From contig NZ_SADB01000015.1 in assembly GCF_009669305.1 (NCBI RefSeq), positions 51,581 through 115,580 on the forward strand: a stretch of DNA of 64,000 bases. The letters run 5' to 3'. This document shows, piece after piece, positions 55,474 to 64,000 of this stretch. This DNA is from Ancylomarina sp. 16SWW S1-10-2. GTDB taxonomy: Bacteria; Bacteroidota; Bacteroidia; Bacteroidales; Marinifilaceae. Below the pieces are notes generated by a model. The model saw only the letters and a program-made list of their open reading frames with translations, did no database searches and was not told the origin of the DNA. Both the position numbers and the translations under genes were made by a program. The number at the start of each line of letters is the position of its first letter. Position 1 is the first letter of the stretch.

Positions 55474-56085
55474 TTACTGGTCTGTTACTGTTTTAAGATA
55501 TTCAACACCCTTTATACTACATATTCCATGTAAATGATATAGTGTTAATTCTCGATGAAAACTTTCTGTGAATTTATCATCTTGATTATACACTGCCAAA
55601 TTTTGATTCCAAAGACCTAAGTAGAGTCTAATAAGTAGGTTAGATATAATATCCTTATCAAAATCATCTCGGTATAAACCTTCTTTAATACCTTGATTTA
55701 AATTCATGATTAAATCTGCCTTAAACATTTCCATTTTTTTAGTCTTGAATGTTAAGGCTAATTCTGGATGATACTTGTTTAAGTCGTAATCGAATGAATG
55801 ATGTGGATTTCCTAGAATTTCTATTATAAATTGATGAAACTTCCAGTAACACTCAATTGCATTTAAATTCTTAAGTTTTTCAGACTGAAAATTGAACTTA
55901 GGATTTTTTAAAACCCAATTTAAAACTTGCTCTATTAAGTCGTTCTTGGTTTTAAAGTATTGGTAAAGTGTTTTTTTAGAAATACTAAGATCTTTAGATA
56001 TATCATCCATAGAAACACTTCGAATGCCACATTGAAAAAATAAGTTGTGAGTTGTTTCTAGTATTTTTTGTTTTTGACTTTCCAT
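55474..56085 (-). CDS. TetR-family repressor of the efflux operon
   Basis: The 203 residues have the TetR N-terminal helix-turn-helix (FFQCGIRSVSMDDISKDLSISKKTLYQYFKTKNDLIEQV, about 14-53) and a helical ligand-binding C-terminus. It is the first gene before tolC, adaptor and RND genes, 39 bases from TolC on the same strand. It probably represses the operon, itself included, until an efflux substrate binds. Confidence 0.92.
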   Translation of the reverse strand: MESQKQKILETTHNLFFQCGIRSVSMDDISKDLSISKKTLYQYFKTKNDLIEQVLNWVLKNPKFNFQSEKLKNLNAIECYWKFHQFIIEILGNPHHSFDYDLNKYHPELALTFKTKKMEMFKADLIMNLNQGIKEGLYRDDFDKDIISNLLIRLYLGLWNQNLAVYNQDDKFTESFHRELTLYHLHGICSIKGVEYLKTVTDQ

Positions 56086-56294
56086 TCTGTAAATATAAAC
56101 TTTAAAAACTATTAACCCAATAAAAGTTTCCTGGGTTTCGTTGGAATTTATTAAAGTGACTTTATCATTTTTTAATTCAACAGAAATGTATAATTGTTAG
56201 GCTTTTATATGAAGGTAAAAATAGGAAATCTCAGTGTTAATTTTAGACTTTTTTAGGTGAACTGGAAATAATAATCGGTAAACAGATTGAAATT

Positions 56295-56699
56295 CTATTT
56301 CGAGGAATTGAGTTTATGCATGATTTTAAATCCTTTGGCTTCCCAACGATCTAAACCTCCGTTAAGATTGAAAACTTTATGAGGATAGCTTTTCTTAATC
56401 AGTTTGCAAGCTTTTAGGCTTCTGTCTCCAGATGTGCAATAGATTAAAACAGGTAGGTTTTCTGGAGTAGTATCGAGAATGGAATAAAGTATTTGAGATG
56501 TTTCCGCAGAAATAGAGCCTTGTATTCTTGCTTTATCGAATACATTTTTACTGTCAACATCAATCAATAAATTGTCTTCATCTTCTAAAATGAGTGCTTG
56601 AAATTTTTTTGCGGATACTTTTTCAAACTTCATTTTTTGTGCTTGTACCTTTAAAGTCAAAATAATTATCAGAATACTTATAAGTAGTATGTGTTTCAT
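56295..56699 (-). CDS. Secreted rhodanese-like protein
   Basis: A signal peptide (first about 20 residues, ending VQAQ) precedes a single rhodanese domain. Its active-site loop is C88-TSGDRS (YCTSGDRSLKACKLIKKSY), and KVFNLNGGLDRWEAKGF closes the domain. The loop length fits sulfur-type rhodaneses. It should act in the periplasm on sulfur or redox carriers. Single gene, with a 43-base gap from hemW. Confidence 0.88.
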   Translation of the reverse strand: MKHILLISILIIILTLKVQAQKMKFEKVSAKKFQALILEDEDNLLIDVDSKNVFDKARIQGSISAETSQILYSILDTTPENLPVLIYCTSGDRSLKACKLIKKSYPHKVFNLNGGLDRWEAKGFKIMHKLNSSK

Positions 56700-56742
56700 G
56701 TTTAGCTTAACTAGTTATTGGTACTAATTCTTAAATTAGGGT

Positions 56743-57876
56743 TCATTCCTCTATAAAAAAGAAATCAGACATCACATCATTTGATATAAACACACCTTTG
56801 TCGGTTAAAATGATGTGACTATTTTCTATCCTTACATCATTACTTTGAATATACTTATCTGCTTTCTCTAGACAATGTTTATGGTAAGATTCACCAAATT
56901 CTTTTTTTATAATATCTAAGTTTAAACCCCACATGGTTCTTAATGATGTTAGAACGTAGTCGTTAAATTTATCATTAAAACTTAATTCTTCGTATTCAGA
57001 ATATTCACCACCTTTTTCAATGGCATTCATGTATTTCAGATTATCCGATACATTCCATTCACGTCTATTAATATTATATGAATGAGCAGATGGACCTAAG
57101 CCTAAATACATTTTTTGTTTCCAATAATTACTATTATGCCTCGATTCTAATCCGGGTTTACTAAAATTTGATATTTCGTAATGTACAAAACCATGCTTTT
57201 GAGCTTCTGATATCAGATGTTTGTATTGAGCCAAACTTACCTCCTCTTCAACTTCTTTGAGAATGCCTTTTTTTAGTTTGTGAGTAAAAACTGTATTGGG
57301 ATCATACATTAAATGGTAAGAGGAGATATGCTGAATATTTAATTCGAATACTTTTTTAAGATTTTCTTCCCATTTTTCCACTGTTAATCCAGGAACACCA
57401 TATATTTGATCAACCGAAATATTATCGAAACCATACGCTTGTGCTCTTTTAATTGCATCGTATGCTTGTTGTCCAGTATGACGTCGATTCATTAAAATTA
57501 AATCTTCATCATGAAAAGATTGTATGCCAACTGATAACCTATTTACCGATGATTCTTTAAGAGCTTTAAGATAATCACGATTTAGGTCGTCTGGATTAGC
57601 CTCTAAAGTTATCTCAACATCCTTATTAATAGTGAAATGTAGAGCAACTTCATCAATTAAAGATTGAATTTCAGTTGGAGAATAAACAGATGGTGTGCCA
57701 CCTCCAAAATAAATGCTATCAATATTTTCACCTTTTAAGTAATCTTTTCTGTTTTTAAGTTCCTTTTTCAAGCAAATAAGCATTCTTTCTTTTGCTTGTA
57801 AGCTGATGCTTTTATGAAAGGCACAGTAATGACAAAGCTGTTTGCAGAAGGGAATATGAAAATAAATGCCTGACAT
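56743..57876 (-). CDS. hemW: Heme chaperone HemW (radical SAM)
   Basis: The 377 residues have the radical SAM cluster C11, C15, C18 in HIPFCKQLCHYC, followed by FGGGTPS, TLEANPDDL, LSVGIQSFHDEDLILMNRRH and YEISNF. The HPF-type motif and C-terminal HemN_C domain (LTSLRTMWGLNL) match HemW, once annotated as coproporphyrinogen oxidase, which inserts heme into proteins. True HemN would have a CxxxCxxCxC motif, whereas here it is CxxxCxxC followed by A. Confidence 0.93.
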   Translation of the reverse strand: MSGIYFHIPFCKQLCHYCAFHKSISLQAKERMLICLKKELKNRKDYLKGENIDSIYFGGGTPSVYSPTEIQSLIDEVALHFTINKDVEITLEANPDDLNRDYLKALKESSVNRLSVGIQSFHDEDLILMNRRHTGQQAYDAIKRAQAYGFDNISVDQIYGVPGLTVEKWEENLKKVFELNIQHISSYHLMYDPNTVFTHKLKKGILKEVEEEVSLAQYKHLISEAQKHGFVHYEISNFSKPGLESRHNSNYWKQKMYLGLGPSAHSYNINRREWNVSDNLKYMNAIEKGGEYSEYEELSFNDKFNDYVLTSLRTMWGLNLDIIKKEFGESYHKHCLEKADKYIQSNDVRIENSHIILTDKGVFISNDVMSDFFFIEE

Positions 57877-58063
57877 AAGTGCTTGTTTAAGAGTTTAGTT
57901 TGAGATATTCAATTTCTAAATGGATGTATATTTTTTATTTTGTATAAATCCCATTTTGAATTGATATGCAACGTTAACAAAAAAATGTCGTCTTTCAGAT
58001 AGTTGTTACCAACCAAATTAAGATTTTTGTTTAAGCCCGATTGATCGGGACAAAATATTTACC

Positions 58064-58783
58064 ATGAATAAGTTAAGAAAGTTAATAGTATTATTGTTTG
58101 CCTCTTTAATGGTTTTATCTATTGCAACGCCTGTTTTTGCTAATAGTGTTAAAGGTAATGGCGATGTTCAGACTCAAGATCGAGAAATTAGTAATTTTTC
58201 TGGGATAAAGGTAAGTGGAGCTTACACAATATACCTAAGCCAGAATAATGAGTGTAGCCTTAGAGTTGTAGCTGATGAGAATATTCAGGAAATTATAAAA
58301 ACTGAGGTAATAAATGATGTTTTATATATTAAGAATGAAAAAGATATTCATAATGCGAAAAAAATGGAGCTCTATATTGGCTTTAAATATTTACGCTTTA
58401 TTAAGGCAAATGGAGCAATATCATTGAAAAATGAAAACGAATTAAAGTTCGATGAATTTAAAATAGAAATTAACGGTGCATCTTCAGCCAAATTAGAATT
58501 ATCAGCCAATAAATTGTCTATTGATAATAGTGGAGCTTCTTCTATTTATTTAAAAGGGAAAGCTAATGAGCTAAATATAGATATATCTGGTGCTGGTAGC
58601 GTAAATGCACTTGACCTTAAAGTAAGCGAAGCCCGAATTGATATTAGTGGTGTTGGATCATGTAAAGTTTATGTGGAAGATAAGCTTAGAGTTACCATAT
58701 CAGGTATTGGATCTGTTAAATATAAAGGAGATCCTACAGTTACTAGCGATGTTTCTTTTTTAGGTGTTATTAAAAAAATATAG
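58064..58783 (+). CDS. Secreted head-GIN (DUF2807) domain protein
   Basis: A signal peptide (first 26 residues, ending VFAN) is followed by a repetitive beta-strand protein with GSCKVYV and SGAGSVNAL-type turns. That is the right-handed beta-helix DUF2807 'auto-transporter adhesin head GIN' domain. The start (REISNFSGIKVSGAYTIYLSQ) is typical. Function is unknown; such proteins are abundant in Bacteroidota envelopes. Its own terminator follows. Confidence 0.9.
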   Translation: MNKLRKLIVLLFASLMVLSIATPVFANSVKGNGDVQTQDREISNFSGIKVSGAYTIYLSQNNECSLRVVADENIQEIIKTEVINDVLYIKNEKDIHNAKKMELYIGFKYLRFIKANGAISLKNENELKFDEFKIEINGASSAKLELSANKLSIDNSGASSIYLKGKANELNIDISGAGSVNALDLKVSEARIDISGVGSCKVYVEDKLRVTISGIGSVKYKGDPTVTSDVSFLGVIKKI

Positions 58784-58799
58784 ATCGTATTATAACTTT

Positions 58800-58832
58800 C
58801 CCTATGTTTAAATGTTAAACATGGGGATTTTT
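58800..58832 (+). terminator. Terminator of the head-GIN gene
   Basis: CCCTATGTTTAA pairs with TTAAACATGGGG (12 bp, one G-T) around loop ATG, followed by ATTTTTA. Confidence 0.85.
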
Positions 58833-58911
58833 ACGTTAAAATTTTAGAGCTTTGGATTCTCTTAAGCAACTTTATGCTTAACTTTAGTAAATTGTAACTA
58901 TATACATCGGT

Positions 58912-59334
58912 ATGCATTTATTTATACGAACTATTATTTGGGCCATTGTTATCTTTGTTTTATGCTCAATCCCTGGTGATGATCTTCCCCAAGCTTCAAT
59001 GATTCAAATTCCGCACTTTGATAAAATGGTTCATTTTGGATTATTCTTTATTATGGGAATATTTCTTATTTCCGAATTGAGATATCAAACAAAGCTGAGT
59101 CGAATGAGTATTGCCCTTATTGTTTTTGCAGCAATTGCTATTTATGGAGGAGTAATTGAGCTTTTACAAGAGAAGTACTTTATTAATAGGAGTGGTGACT
59201 TTTGGGATCTTTGTGCCGATGCAGCTGGAGGGGCAACTTCGGTATTTGTATTCCCATTTCTAAAAAAACAAAAGGACTTACTTTTGAATCGTAAGCCCTT
59301 TAATAAGTATTCTTTTCTCAAGAAAATATTATAA
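58912..59334 (+). CDS. VanZ-family membrane protein
   Basis: The 140 residues have four membrane segments. The family pattern is visible: FDKMVHFGLFFIMGIF near 36-52, YGGVIELLQEKYFINRSGDFWDLCADAAGG near 80-112. VanZ-like proteins are widespread with no settled role outside teicoplanin resistance. The stop overlaps the stop region of the Rrf2 gene on the other strand by six bases. Confidence 0.88.
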   Translation: MHLFIRTIIWAIVIFVLCSIPGDDLPQASMIQIPHFDKMVHFGLFFIMGIFLISELRYQTKLSRMSIALIVFAAIAIYGGVIELLQEKYFINRSGDFWDLCADAAGGATSVFVFPFLKKQKDLLLNRKPFNKYSFLKKIL

Positions 59335-59772
59335 ACTGATATATTCATCAGTATCTTCTATTTCAGTAATCAAATTTCCAATGGTTCTTTCATTAAACAA
59401 TTTGAACATTTGTTGCCGTATACCTTTAAATTGATTGTGCACAGGACACGGATCTTGATTATTTGTATCTGTTTTACAAGGACGCATACCAATTAGGCAG
59501 TTCTCAAACATATCTAAACCATCAACAATCTCAACAATATTCATCAAACTTATTTCCATAGGATCCTTACCTAAACCAAATCCACCATGAGGTCCTTTTG
59601 TAGAACTAAGTAATTTTTGTCGAGCTAAGCTTTGTAGAATCTTACCTAAAAATGGAGTAGGAATATCTAAATCTTCTGATATTTTTTTGATGCCGATTTT
59701 CTTTCCATCTTTTGCATTTAATGCTAGATAGATAACTGATCGGATTGCGTATTTACAAGTATTCGATAACAT
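59329..59772 (-). CDS. Rrf2-family regulator with putative iron-sulfur cysteines
   Basis: The 147 residues have the Rrf2 winged helix (TCKYAIRSVIYLALNAKDGKKIGIKKISEDLDIPTPFLGKILQSLARQKLLSSTKGPHGGFGL). A three-cysteine segment follows (ENCLIGMRPCKTDTNNQDPCPVH; spacing C-x6-C-x9-C, wider than IscR). Such cysteines usually hold an iron-sulfur cluster, so it may sense iron-sulfur status, nitric oxide or redox. Targets unknown. Confidence 0.9.
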   Translation of the reverse strand: MLSNTCKYAIRSVIYLALNAKDGKKIGIKKISEDLDIPTPFLGKILQSLARQKLLSSTKGPHGGFGLGKDPMEISLMNIVEIVDGLDMFENCLIGMRPCKTDTNNQDPCPVHNQFKGIRQQMFKLFNERTIGNLITEIEDTDEYISL

Positions 59773-59972
59773 TTTTTATAATAAAAGTTTGCTAAAAATA
59801 ATTGAAATATCATTTCAGCTAGTTGTGTATTTTATGATTAATCTTCTCAAAATAAGAGGATGAAATAATCAATTGAGCAAATATAGAAAAATTAAAAGAC
59901 TATTAACACATCTTTAACTCTGTAATTATAAATTTATAACGATTATTAAATCTTGACATAATATTAAGTGAA

Positions 59973-60404
59973 TTACTTTATAGGAATTTTATCAATTCGA
60001 GTTTGATGACGTCCACCTTCAAAACCTGTCGAAATAAAAGTTTTTGCGATAGCTTCTGCTTCTTCGTATGAAATAAAACGTGCTGGCATACCACAAATAT
60101 TTGCATCATTGTGTAAACGTGCCAATTCAGCAATCTCAACATTCCAGCAAAGTGCTGCACGAATACCTTGATGCTTATTAGCAGTCATCGTAATTCCATT
60201 ACCACTACCACAAATAGTAAATCCATACTTAAATTCTTTATTTTCTACAGCTATAGCCAAAGGGTGAGCTGTATCAGGATAGTCCATACTTTCTTCCGAG
60301 TGACAACCAAAGTCTTTTACTTCATGTCCCATTTTGGTTAAAAATTTTACTAATTGGTTTTTGTATTGAAATCCAGCGTGGTCACAAGCAATTGCAATTT
60401 TCAT
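59973..60404 (-). CDS. rpiB: Ribose-5-phosphate isomerase B
   Basis: The 143 residues match the LacA/RpiB fold: IACDHAGFQYK at the start, DFGCHSEESMDYPD, the catalytic-type cysteine in ICGSGNGITMTANKHQGIRAALC, and GFEGGRHQTRIDKI at the end. It interconverts ribulose-5-phosphate and ribose-5-phosphate in the pentose phosphate pathway. Single gene. Confidence 0.95.
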   Translation of the reverse strand: MKIAIACDHAGFQYKNQLVKFLTKMGHEVKDFGCHSEESMDYPDTAHPLAIAVENKEFKYGFTICGSGNGITMTANKHQGIRAALCWNVEIAELARLHNDANICGMPARFISYEEAEAIAKTFISTGFEGGRHQTRIDKIPIK

Positions 60405-60713
60405 ATTCTTTCTTTTGTAATTATTCTCTAATAAATCTGCTACATGCTTACTTTACGAATAAGATAAGTTTTTTAGTATTTATAAGTGAACAAGATAGGT
60501 TTATTATAAATGTTTGTTGTTTAGCTCACAAAAGTAGTAAATTATGTATCAAGCTAGATGTGTTTTGTATGCATTTATCTAAGGATATTTTTTATTTATG
60601 TATCCATTTTAATTTTCATTCGGTTTTGCAGTGAATAATACCTTTTGTTTTCTTGTTGAAATTTTTTTCTAAAATAAAGAAATCATTTAAGGCATCTTTC
60701 CTATTTTTGTTTC
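60405..60713. other. Divergent intergenic region
   Basis: About 310 bases between rpiB and dnaG, which point away from each other. The plus-strand frame at 60392-60634 has no coding character. I see no hairpin or known motif. Confidence 0.5.
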
Positions 60714-62657
60714 ATGATTGATCAATCAACAGTACAACGAATTTTTGATACAGCACAAATCTTTGAAGTGGTTTCAGATTTTGTTACGCTTCGTAAACGA
60801 GGTGTTAACTTTCTAGGTCTATGTCCTTTTCACAATGAGAAGACACCTTCATTTACGGTTTCGCCAGCCAAGGGTATTTATAAATGCTTTGGTTGTGGTA
60901 AAGGAGGAAATGCTGTCAACTTTCTGATGGAACATGAACACCTAGACTATGTTGGTGCTCTAAAATATTTAGGTAGAAAATATCACATCGATATTGTCGA
61001 AGAAGAATTATCACCAGAACAGGAGCAACGAAAGAACGATAGAGAGAGTATGATGATTGTTAACTCATACGCTCAAAAATATTTCTCAGAGAACCTTTTA
61101 CAGAGTAACGAGGGGATTGCTGTTGGTATGAGTTATATGCGTGAGCGTGGTTTTCGTGAGGATACTATAAAAAAATTTCAAGTTGGTTTTTGTCTTGATA
61201 GTTGGAATGCTTTTTCTGATCAAGCCATTAAAACAGGCTATAAAAAAGAGTTTCTAGTTAAAACAGGCTTAAGTATCGACAAAGAAAAAGGACCTATCGA
61301 CCGTTTTAAAGGTCGAGTTATTTTCCCAATTCATGGCATAGCTGGTAGAACTCTTGGTTTTGGTGGTCGTATATTAAAGAAAGATCCTAAAGCTGCTAAA
61401 TATCTTAATTCTCCAGAATCTGAGGTTTATCACAAGAGCCGTATTCTTTATGGTATCTATCAAGCTAAAAAAACTATTGTTCAGAACGATAAATGTTTCT
61501 TGGTTGAAGGTTATACCGATGTTTTATCATTTCACCAAGCGGGTATAGAAAATGTGGTTGCTTCATCAGGAACAGCTCTTACCGTCGATCAAATTCGATT
61601 GGTTAAGCGATTTACTAATAATTTAACCATTATATATGATGGCGATTCTGCTGGAATAAAAGCTTCTCTTAGAGGTATCGATTTGGTTTTGGAACAAGAG
61701 CTTAATGTAAAAGTTCTGTTGTTGCCAGATGGTGAAGATCCAGATTCATTTTCGAGAACCATGAGTTCGTCCGAATTAGCTCAATATATAGAGAAAAACG
61801 AAACTGATTTTATCGTTTTTAAAACAAACCTGCTTTTAGCAGACGCAAAAAATGATCCTGTTAAGAGAGCTAATTTGATTATTGATATTGTTCGTTCAAT
61901 CGCTATCATTCCCGATAATATTATTCGTTCTGAGTATATAAAAGAATGTAGTAGTATCTTAAATGTGCAAGAACAAGTGCTCTATACTGAAATAGACAAG
62001 ATAAAAGGACATCTGCAGGAGCAAGCCTGGAAAAATGAACAGCGCTCTAATATAGAATTGCAAGCACAGGAAGATTCAATTATAAATCAATCGATCATTC
62101 GTGCCGATAATGATTGCGATCTAGAGGAAAGAGCATTGATTCGATTATTACTCAATTTTGGGAATGAAGAATTGTTTAGCACAAAAAACGAACAGGGTGA
62201 AGAAGAGATTATTCGAGTAGGTAATTATATTGTCGATGAACTTGAGCGTGATGAGTTAAGCTCAGTAAATGAAACCTATCAACAGGTTTTTGATGAGTAT
62301 ATGAAGAATAAGTTTGATCCAAATTTCGAAGCTAAAATCTTTTTTAGAGATCACACCGATTCTAAGATCGTTCAACTTGCTGCCGATATTATGAGTGAAC
62401 CTTATCAATTAAGTGATATGTGGACTCGTAAAGATAGTTATCTCGAGTCTGAAGAAATGAAGTTGAAAGAGATTGTACCTAAGCAAGTAAATGAATATAA
62501 AGGTAAAAAAGTGAAGATCCTTCTTGAAGAAGTGGTACAAGAAATGCAACAAGTACAGGAAAGTGGCGATACCGATAGATTAATGGAGTTAATGAAACAA
62601 AAAATGCTTCTCGACCAAATTAAGAATGCCATATTAAAAGAACTAGGGCGAGAATAG
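60714..62657 (+). CDS. dnaG: DNA primase
   Basis: The 647 residues contain the zinc-binding start (C37, H40, C58, C61 in CPFH and CFGC), the core with RFKGRVIFPIHGIAGRTLGFGGRIL, the TOPRIM metal site VEGYTDVLSFHQAGIENVVASSGTAL and IYDGDSAG, and a C-terminal helical domain for DnaB. It makes RNA primers for replication. Located 19 kb from the putative origin. Confidence 0.97.
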   Translation: MIDQSTVQRIFDTAQIFEVVSDFVTLRKRGVNFLGLCPFHNEKTPSFTVSPAKGIYKCFGCGKGGNAVNFLMEHEHLDYVGALKYLGRKYHIDIVEEELSPEQEQRKNDRESMMIVNSYAQKYFSENLLQSNEGIAVGMSYMRERGFREDTIKKFQVGFCLDSWNAFSDQAIKTGYKKEFLVKTGLSIDKEKGPIDRFKGRVIFPIHGIAGRTLGFGGRILKKDPKAAKYLNSPESEVYHKSRILYGIYQAKKTIVQNDKCFLVEGYTDVLSFHQAGIENVVASSGTALTVDQIRLVKRFTNNLTIIYDGDSAGIKASLRGIDLVLEQELNVKVLLLPDGEDPDSFSRTMSSSELAQYIEKNETDFIVFKTNLLLADAKNDPVKRANLIIDIVRSIAIIPDNIIRSEYIKECSSILNVQEQVLYTEIDKIKGHLQEQAWKNEQRSNIELQAQEDSIINQSIIRADNDCDLEERALIRLLLNFGNEELFSTKNEQGEEEIIRVGNYIVDELERDELSSVNETYQQVFDEYMKNKFDPNFEAKIFFRDHTDSKIVQLAADIMSEPYQLSDMWTRKDSYLESEEMKLKEIVPKQVNEYKGKKVKILLEEVVQEMQQVQESGDTDRLMELMKQKMLLDQIKNAILKELGRE

Positions 62658-62725
62658 AATCTAATTTTAAACCGTGAAATAGGGATTGGTATATGATGTA
62701 TCGATCACAATATAAAAGAATATAT

Positions 62726-63232
62726 ATGAAGACTGTATTTATTGAAGACCAAGAGCAAATTGATGAAATTATTAATTCCTGTGACGTTTGTCATTTAGGC
62801 GTTATCGATACTGAGGGTAGACCCTATGTTTTACCGATGAACTTTGGTTATCTCGATGGATATATCTACTTACATGGTGGCAACTTCGGAAAATTGATCG
62901 ATTCTTTAAAAAACAATCCTGATGCATGCATTACTTTTTGTACTGATACGGTTTTAGCATATCAAAACGTTGAGGTGGCATGTAGTTATAGAGTAAAAGG
63001 TAAAAGTATTGTTGCTCGAGGTGCTATTGAGTTTATAAGTGATTTCGATACTAAAGTAGATTCTCTAAACGCTTTAATGTCTCAATTCACTGATAAAAAG
63101 TTTACTTATAACTCTCCAGCCATTAAAAATGTTGAAGTTTATCGAATGAAGTTGGATGATTTTACCGCCAAAGAATTTGGTAAGTTGAACGATCAAACCT
63201 TTCCTTGGATGAAAAGACATGGTAGAGAATAA
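62726..63232 (+). CDS. Flavin-binding pyridoxamine 5'-phosphate oxidase-like (NimA type)
   Basis: I start at ATG 62726 (MKTVFIEDQEQIDEII), giving 168 residues; the longer frame from 62693 has a basic, unlikely start. The split-barrel fold is seen in CHLGVIDTEGRPYVLPMNFGYLDGYIYLHGGNFGKLIDSLKNNPDACITF. The family includes nitroimidazole-resistance NimA proteins and general FMN or heme binders, so function is not fixed. 68 bases after dnaG on the same strand. Confidence 0.85.
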   Translation: MKTVFIEDQEQIDEIINSCDVCHLGVIDTEGRPYVLPMNFGYLDGYIYLHGGNFGKLIDSLKNNPDACITFCTDTVLAYQNVEVACSYRVKGKSIVARGAIEFISDFDTKVDSLNALMSQFTDKKFTYNSPAIKNVEVYRMKLDDFTAKEFGKLNDQTFPWMKRHGRE

Positions 63233-63351
63233 AGTCGACATTTTGCTTTTTGTCTTATTATTAAGATATTAACTGCTTTTGCAGATGACGATTCTATAAC
63301 TAGAGCAAAAAGACACTATATATAGCATAGATAATTGGATTTTTATCGATG

Positions 63352-63384
63352 AAAAAAAGGTAAACGAGAGTTTACCTTTTTTTT
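63352..63384 (+). terminator. Intrinsic terminator
   Basis: AAAAAAAGGTAAAC pairs with GTTTACCTTTTTTT, 14 bp, loop GAGA, with T run. It ends the dnaG/flavoprotein transcript before the rRNA promoters. Confidence 0.92.
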
Positions 63385-63523
63385 GTGAACTTATTTGTGA
63401 TAATTTGAGTATTCCCAATAGCTTGTAATGACTAGAATTATTGACTTAATAAACTTTTTTTTAAATAATAATTACTGGTTGACAGCATCTTAAGAATAAA
63501 AAGAAATAAACTTTATAAAACCA

Positions 63524-63557
63524 TTAGGAAGTGTAGGAATAAAAGTCTTATATTTGC
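63524..63557 (+). promoter_or_regulatory. rRNA operon promoter P1
   Basis: TATATTTG at 63549-63556, with a weak -33 (TTAG near 63524), fits TAnnTTTG. The start region reads GCACTCGC. Confidence 0.7.
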
Positions 63558-63657
63558 ACTCGCTTTAAGAGAAAGGCAATGGTCTTTGAATCGTTTGTAA
63601 GTATTGAAAACATTGGGGTGACCCGATAAAAACAATTAAAAAATAAACGAAAAAAGA

Positions 63658-63691
63658 TTTGCAAGTTTAGAATTAAAGTTCTTATATTTGC
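63658..63691 (+). promoter_or_regulatory. rRNA operon promoter P2
   Basis: TTTG at 63658-63661 and TATATTTG at 63683-63690, 21 bases apart, followed by CAGCCGC. Lies 134 bases after P1. Confidence 0.85.
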
Positions 63692-63794
63692 AGCCGCTAA
63701 CACAGCGAAAAGTTCTTAAAAAATCTGGAGTGATGAAACAACGAGAGTTGAAATTTTAGAAAGAAAATTTTTCTTAAAAAAACTTCAAATTTCA

Positions 63795-63828
63795 TTTGGT
63801 TTTAATAAACTAAAGTTGTTATCTTTGC
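63795..63828 (+). promoter_or_regulatory. rRNA operon promoter P3
   Basis: TTTG at 63795-63798 and TATCTTTG at 63820-63827, 21 bases apart, followed by CACCCGC. Lies 137 bases after P2, the closest to the rRNA. Confidence 0.85.
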
Positions 63829-63829
63829 A

Positions 63830-64000
63830 CCCGCTTTGACGCTGTAATCAGCATCAAAACAACTAGAAAATTTTGAACGAGAGTTCTTTGAAAATATTGG
63901 AAGTAGAATAAAGTTAGGTAAATACAAGAAAATAACCTTGTCAATTAAATTTACGAAATAACTAAGATATTATCCACGAGCAGAATTAACTATAAGTTTT
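63830..64000 (+). other. rRNA operon leader (16S gene expected just outside)
   Basis: After P3 the leader includes GAGTTCTTTGAAAATATTGG near 63890, the phrase typical of Bacteroidota rRNA leaders, with boxA-like character. No 16S sequence itself is in the window, so its start must lie after 64000. Confidence 0.7.

Overview
The window looks like chromosome of an AT-rich Bacteroidota, probably a marine Bacteroidales/Marinilabiliales-type anaerobe (Marinifilaceae-like; the genus is a guess). Evidence: promoter-like TTTG...TAnnTTTG elements, almost no Shine-Dalgarno sites, ROK-type sugar kinase, ECF sigma/TPR/CHAT genes, a zinc-cysteine-free sirtuin, a GxxExxY gene, SPOR lipoproteins, and three tandem rRNA-type promoters at the right edge.

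Left part (1-9 kb): a cut-off efflux adaptor (minus strand) faces a sigma-54 response regulator and histidine kinase. The gap between them holds a good -24/-12 element and an inverted repeat, and rpoN itself lies at 36-37.5 kb. YccF, a DUF3187-like outer-membrane protein and a ROK kinase follow.

Accessory part (7.8-17 kb): this is the most interesting region. A 61-residue peptide with a double-glycine leader has a core carrying an aromatic residue at exactly every fifth position (35, 40, 45, 50, 55, 60). Behind it come a radical SAM/SPASM maturase, a secreted alpha/beta hydrolase, a C39-peptidase ABC exporter and an HlyD adaptor. This is a complete make-modify-cleave-export set for an apparently undescribed pentad-repeat RiPP. 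A stand-alone small RNA with its own promoter and a 17-bp terminator, and a 65-residue HTH protein, sit at its head. A GxxExxY gene with 161-bp decayed partial copies has settled inside the export genes. A 20-bp-phased repeat array follows the next gene.

Middle (17-41 kb): housekeeping genes (pheS, two cyclophilins, two tRNA-Val, cobB, PiT transporter, mgsA, rpoN, asnS, acyl-CoA ligase) surround a second signalling locus. It has an ECF sigma factor, a membrane TPR anti-sigma candidate, a TPR-CHAT protease, a previously easy-to-miss 33-residue double-glycine peptide and a sensorless histidine kinase. The same bipartite sequence (GGGTTAC, 15 bases, then GGAATAAAGGGGT) precedes both the sigma gene and the small peptide, suggesting that the peptide is in the sigma factor's regulon. 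The C39 exporter at 10-12 kb could serve both peptides.

Right part (41-64 kb): an 840-base gap at 41.1-41.9 kb carries paired, inverted DnaA-box-like 9-mers in phased copies and is a good candidate for the chromosome origin. Genes to the left are mostly on the minus strand and genes to the right mostly on the plus strand, and an rRNA operon leader points away from it. Then come ruvB, a PhoR/PhoB-like pair, comF, a TonB-like protein, a GH16-fold protein that has lost its catalytic glutamates, a TetR-TolC-adaptor-RND efflux operon, hemW, an Rrf2 regulator, rpiB, dnaG and a flavin-binding protein. The window ends in an rRNA leader.
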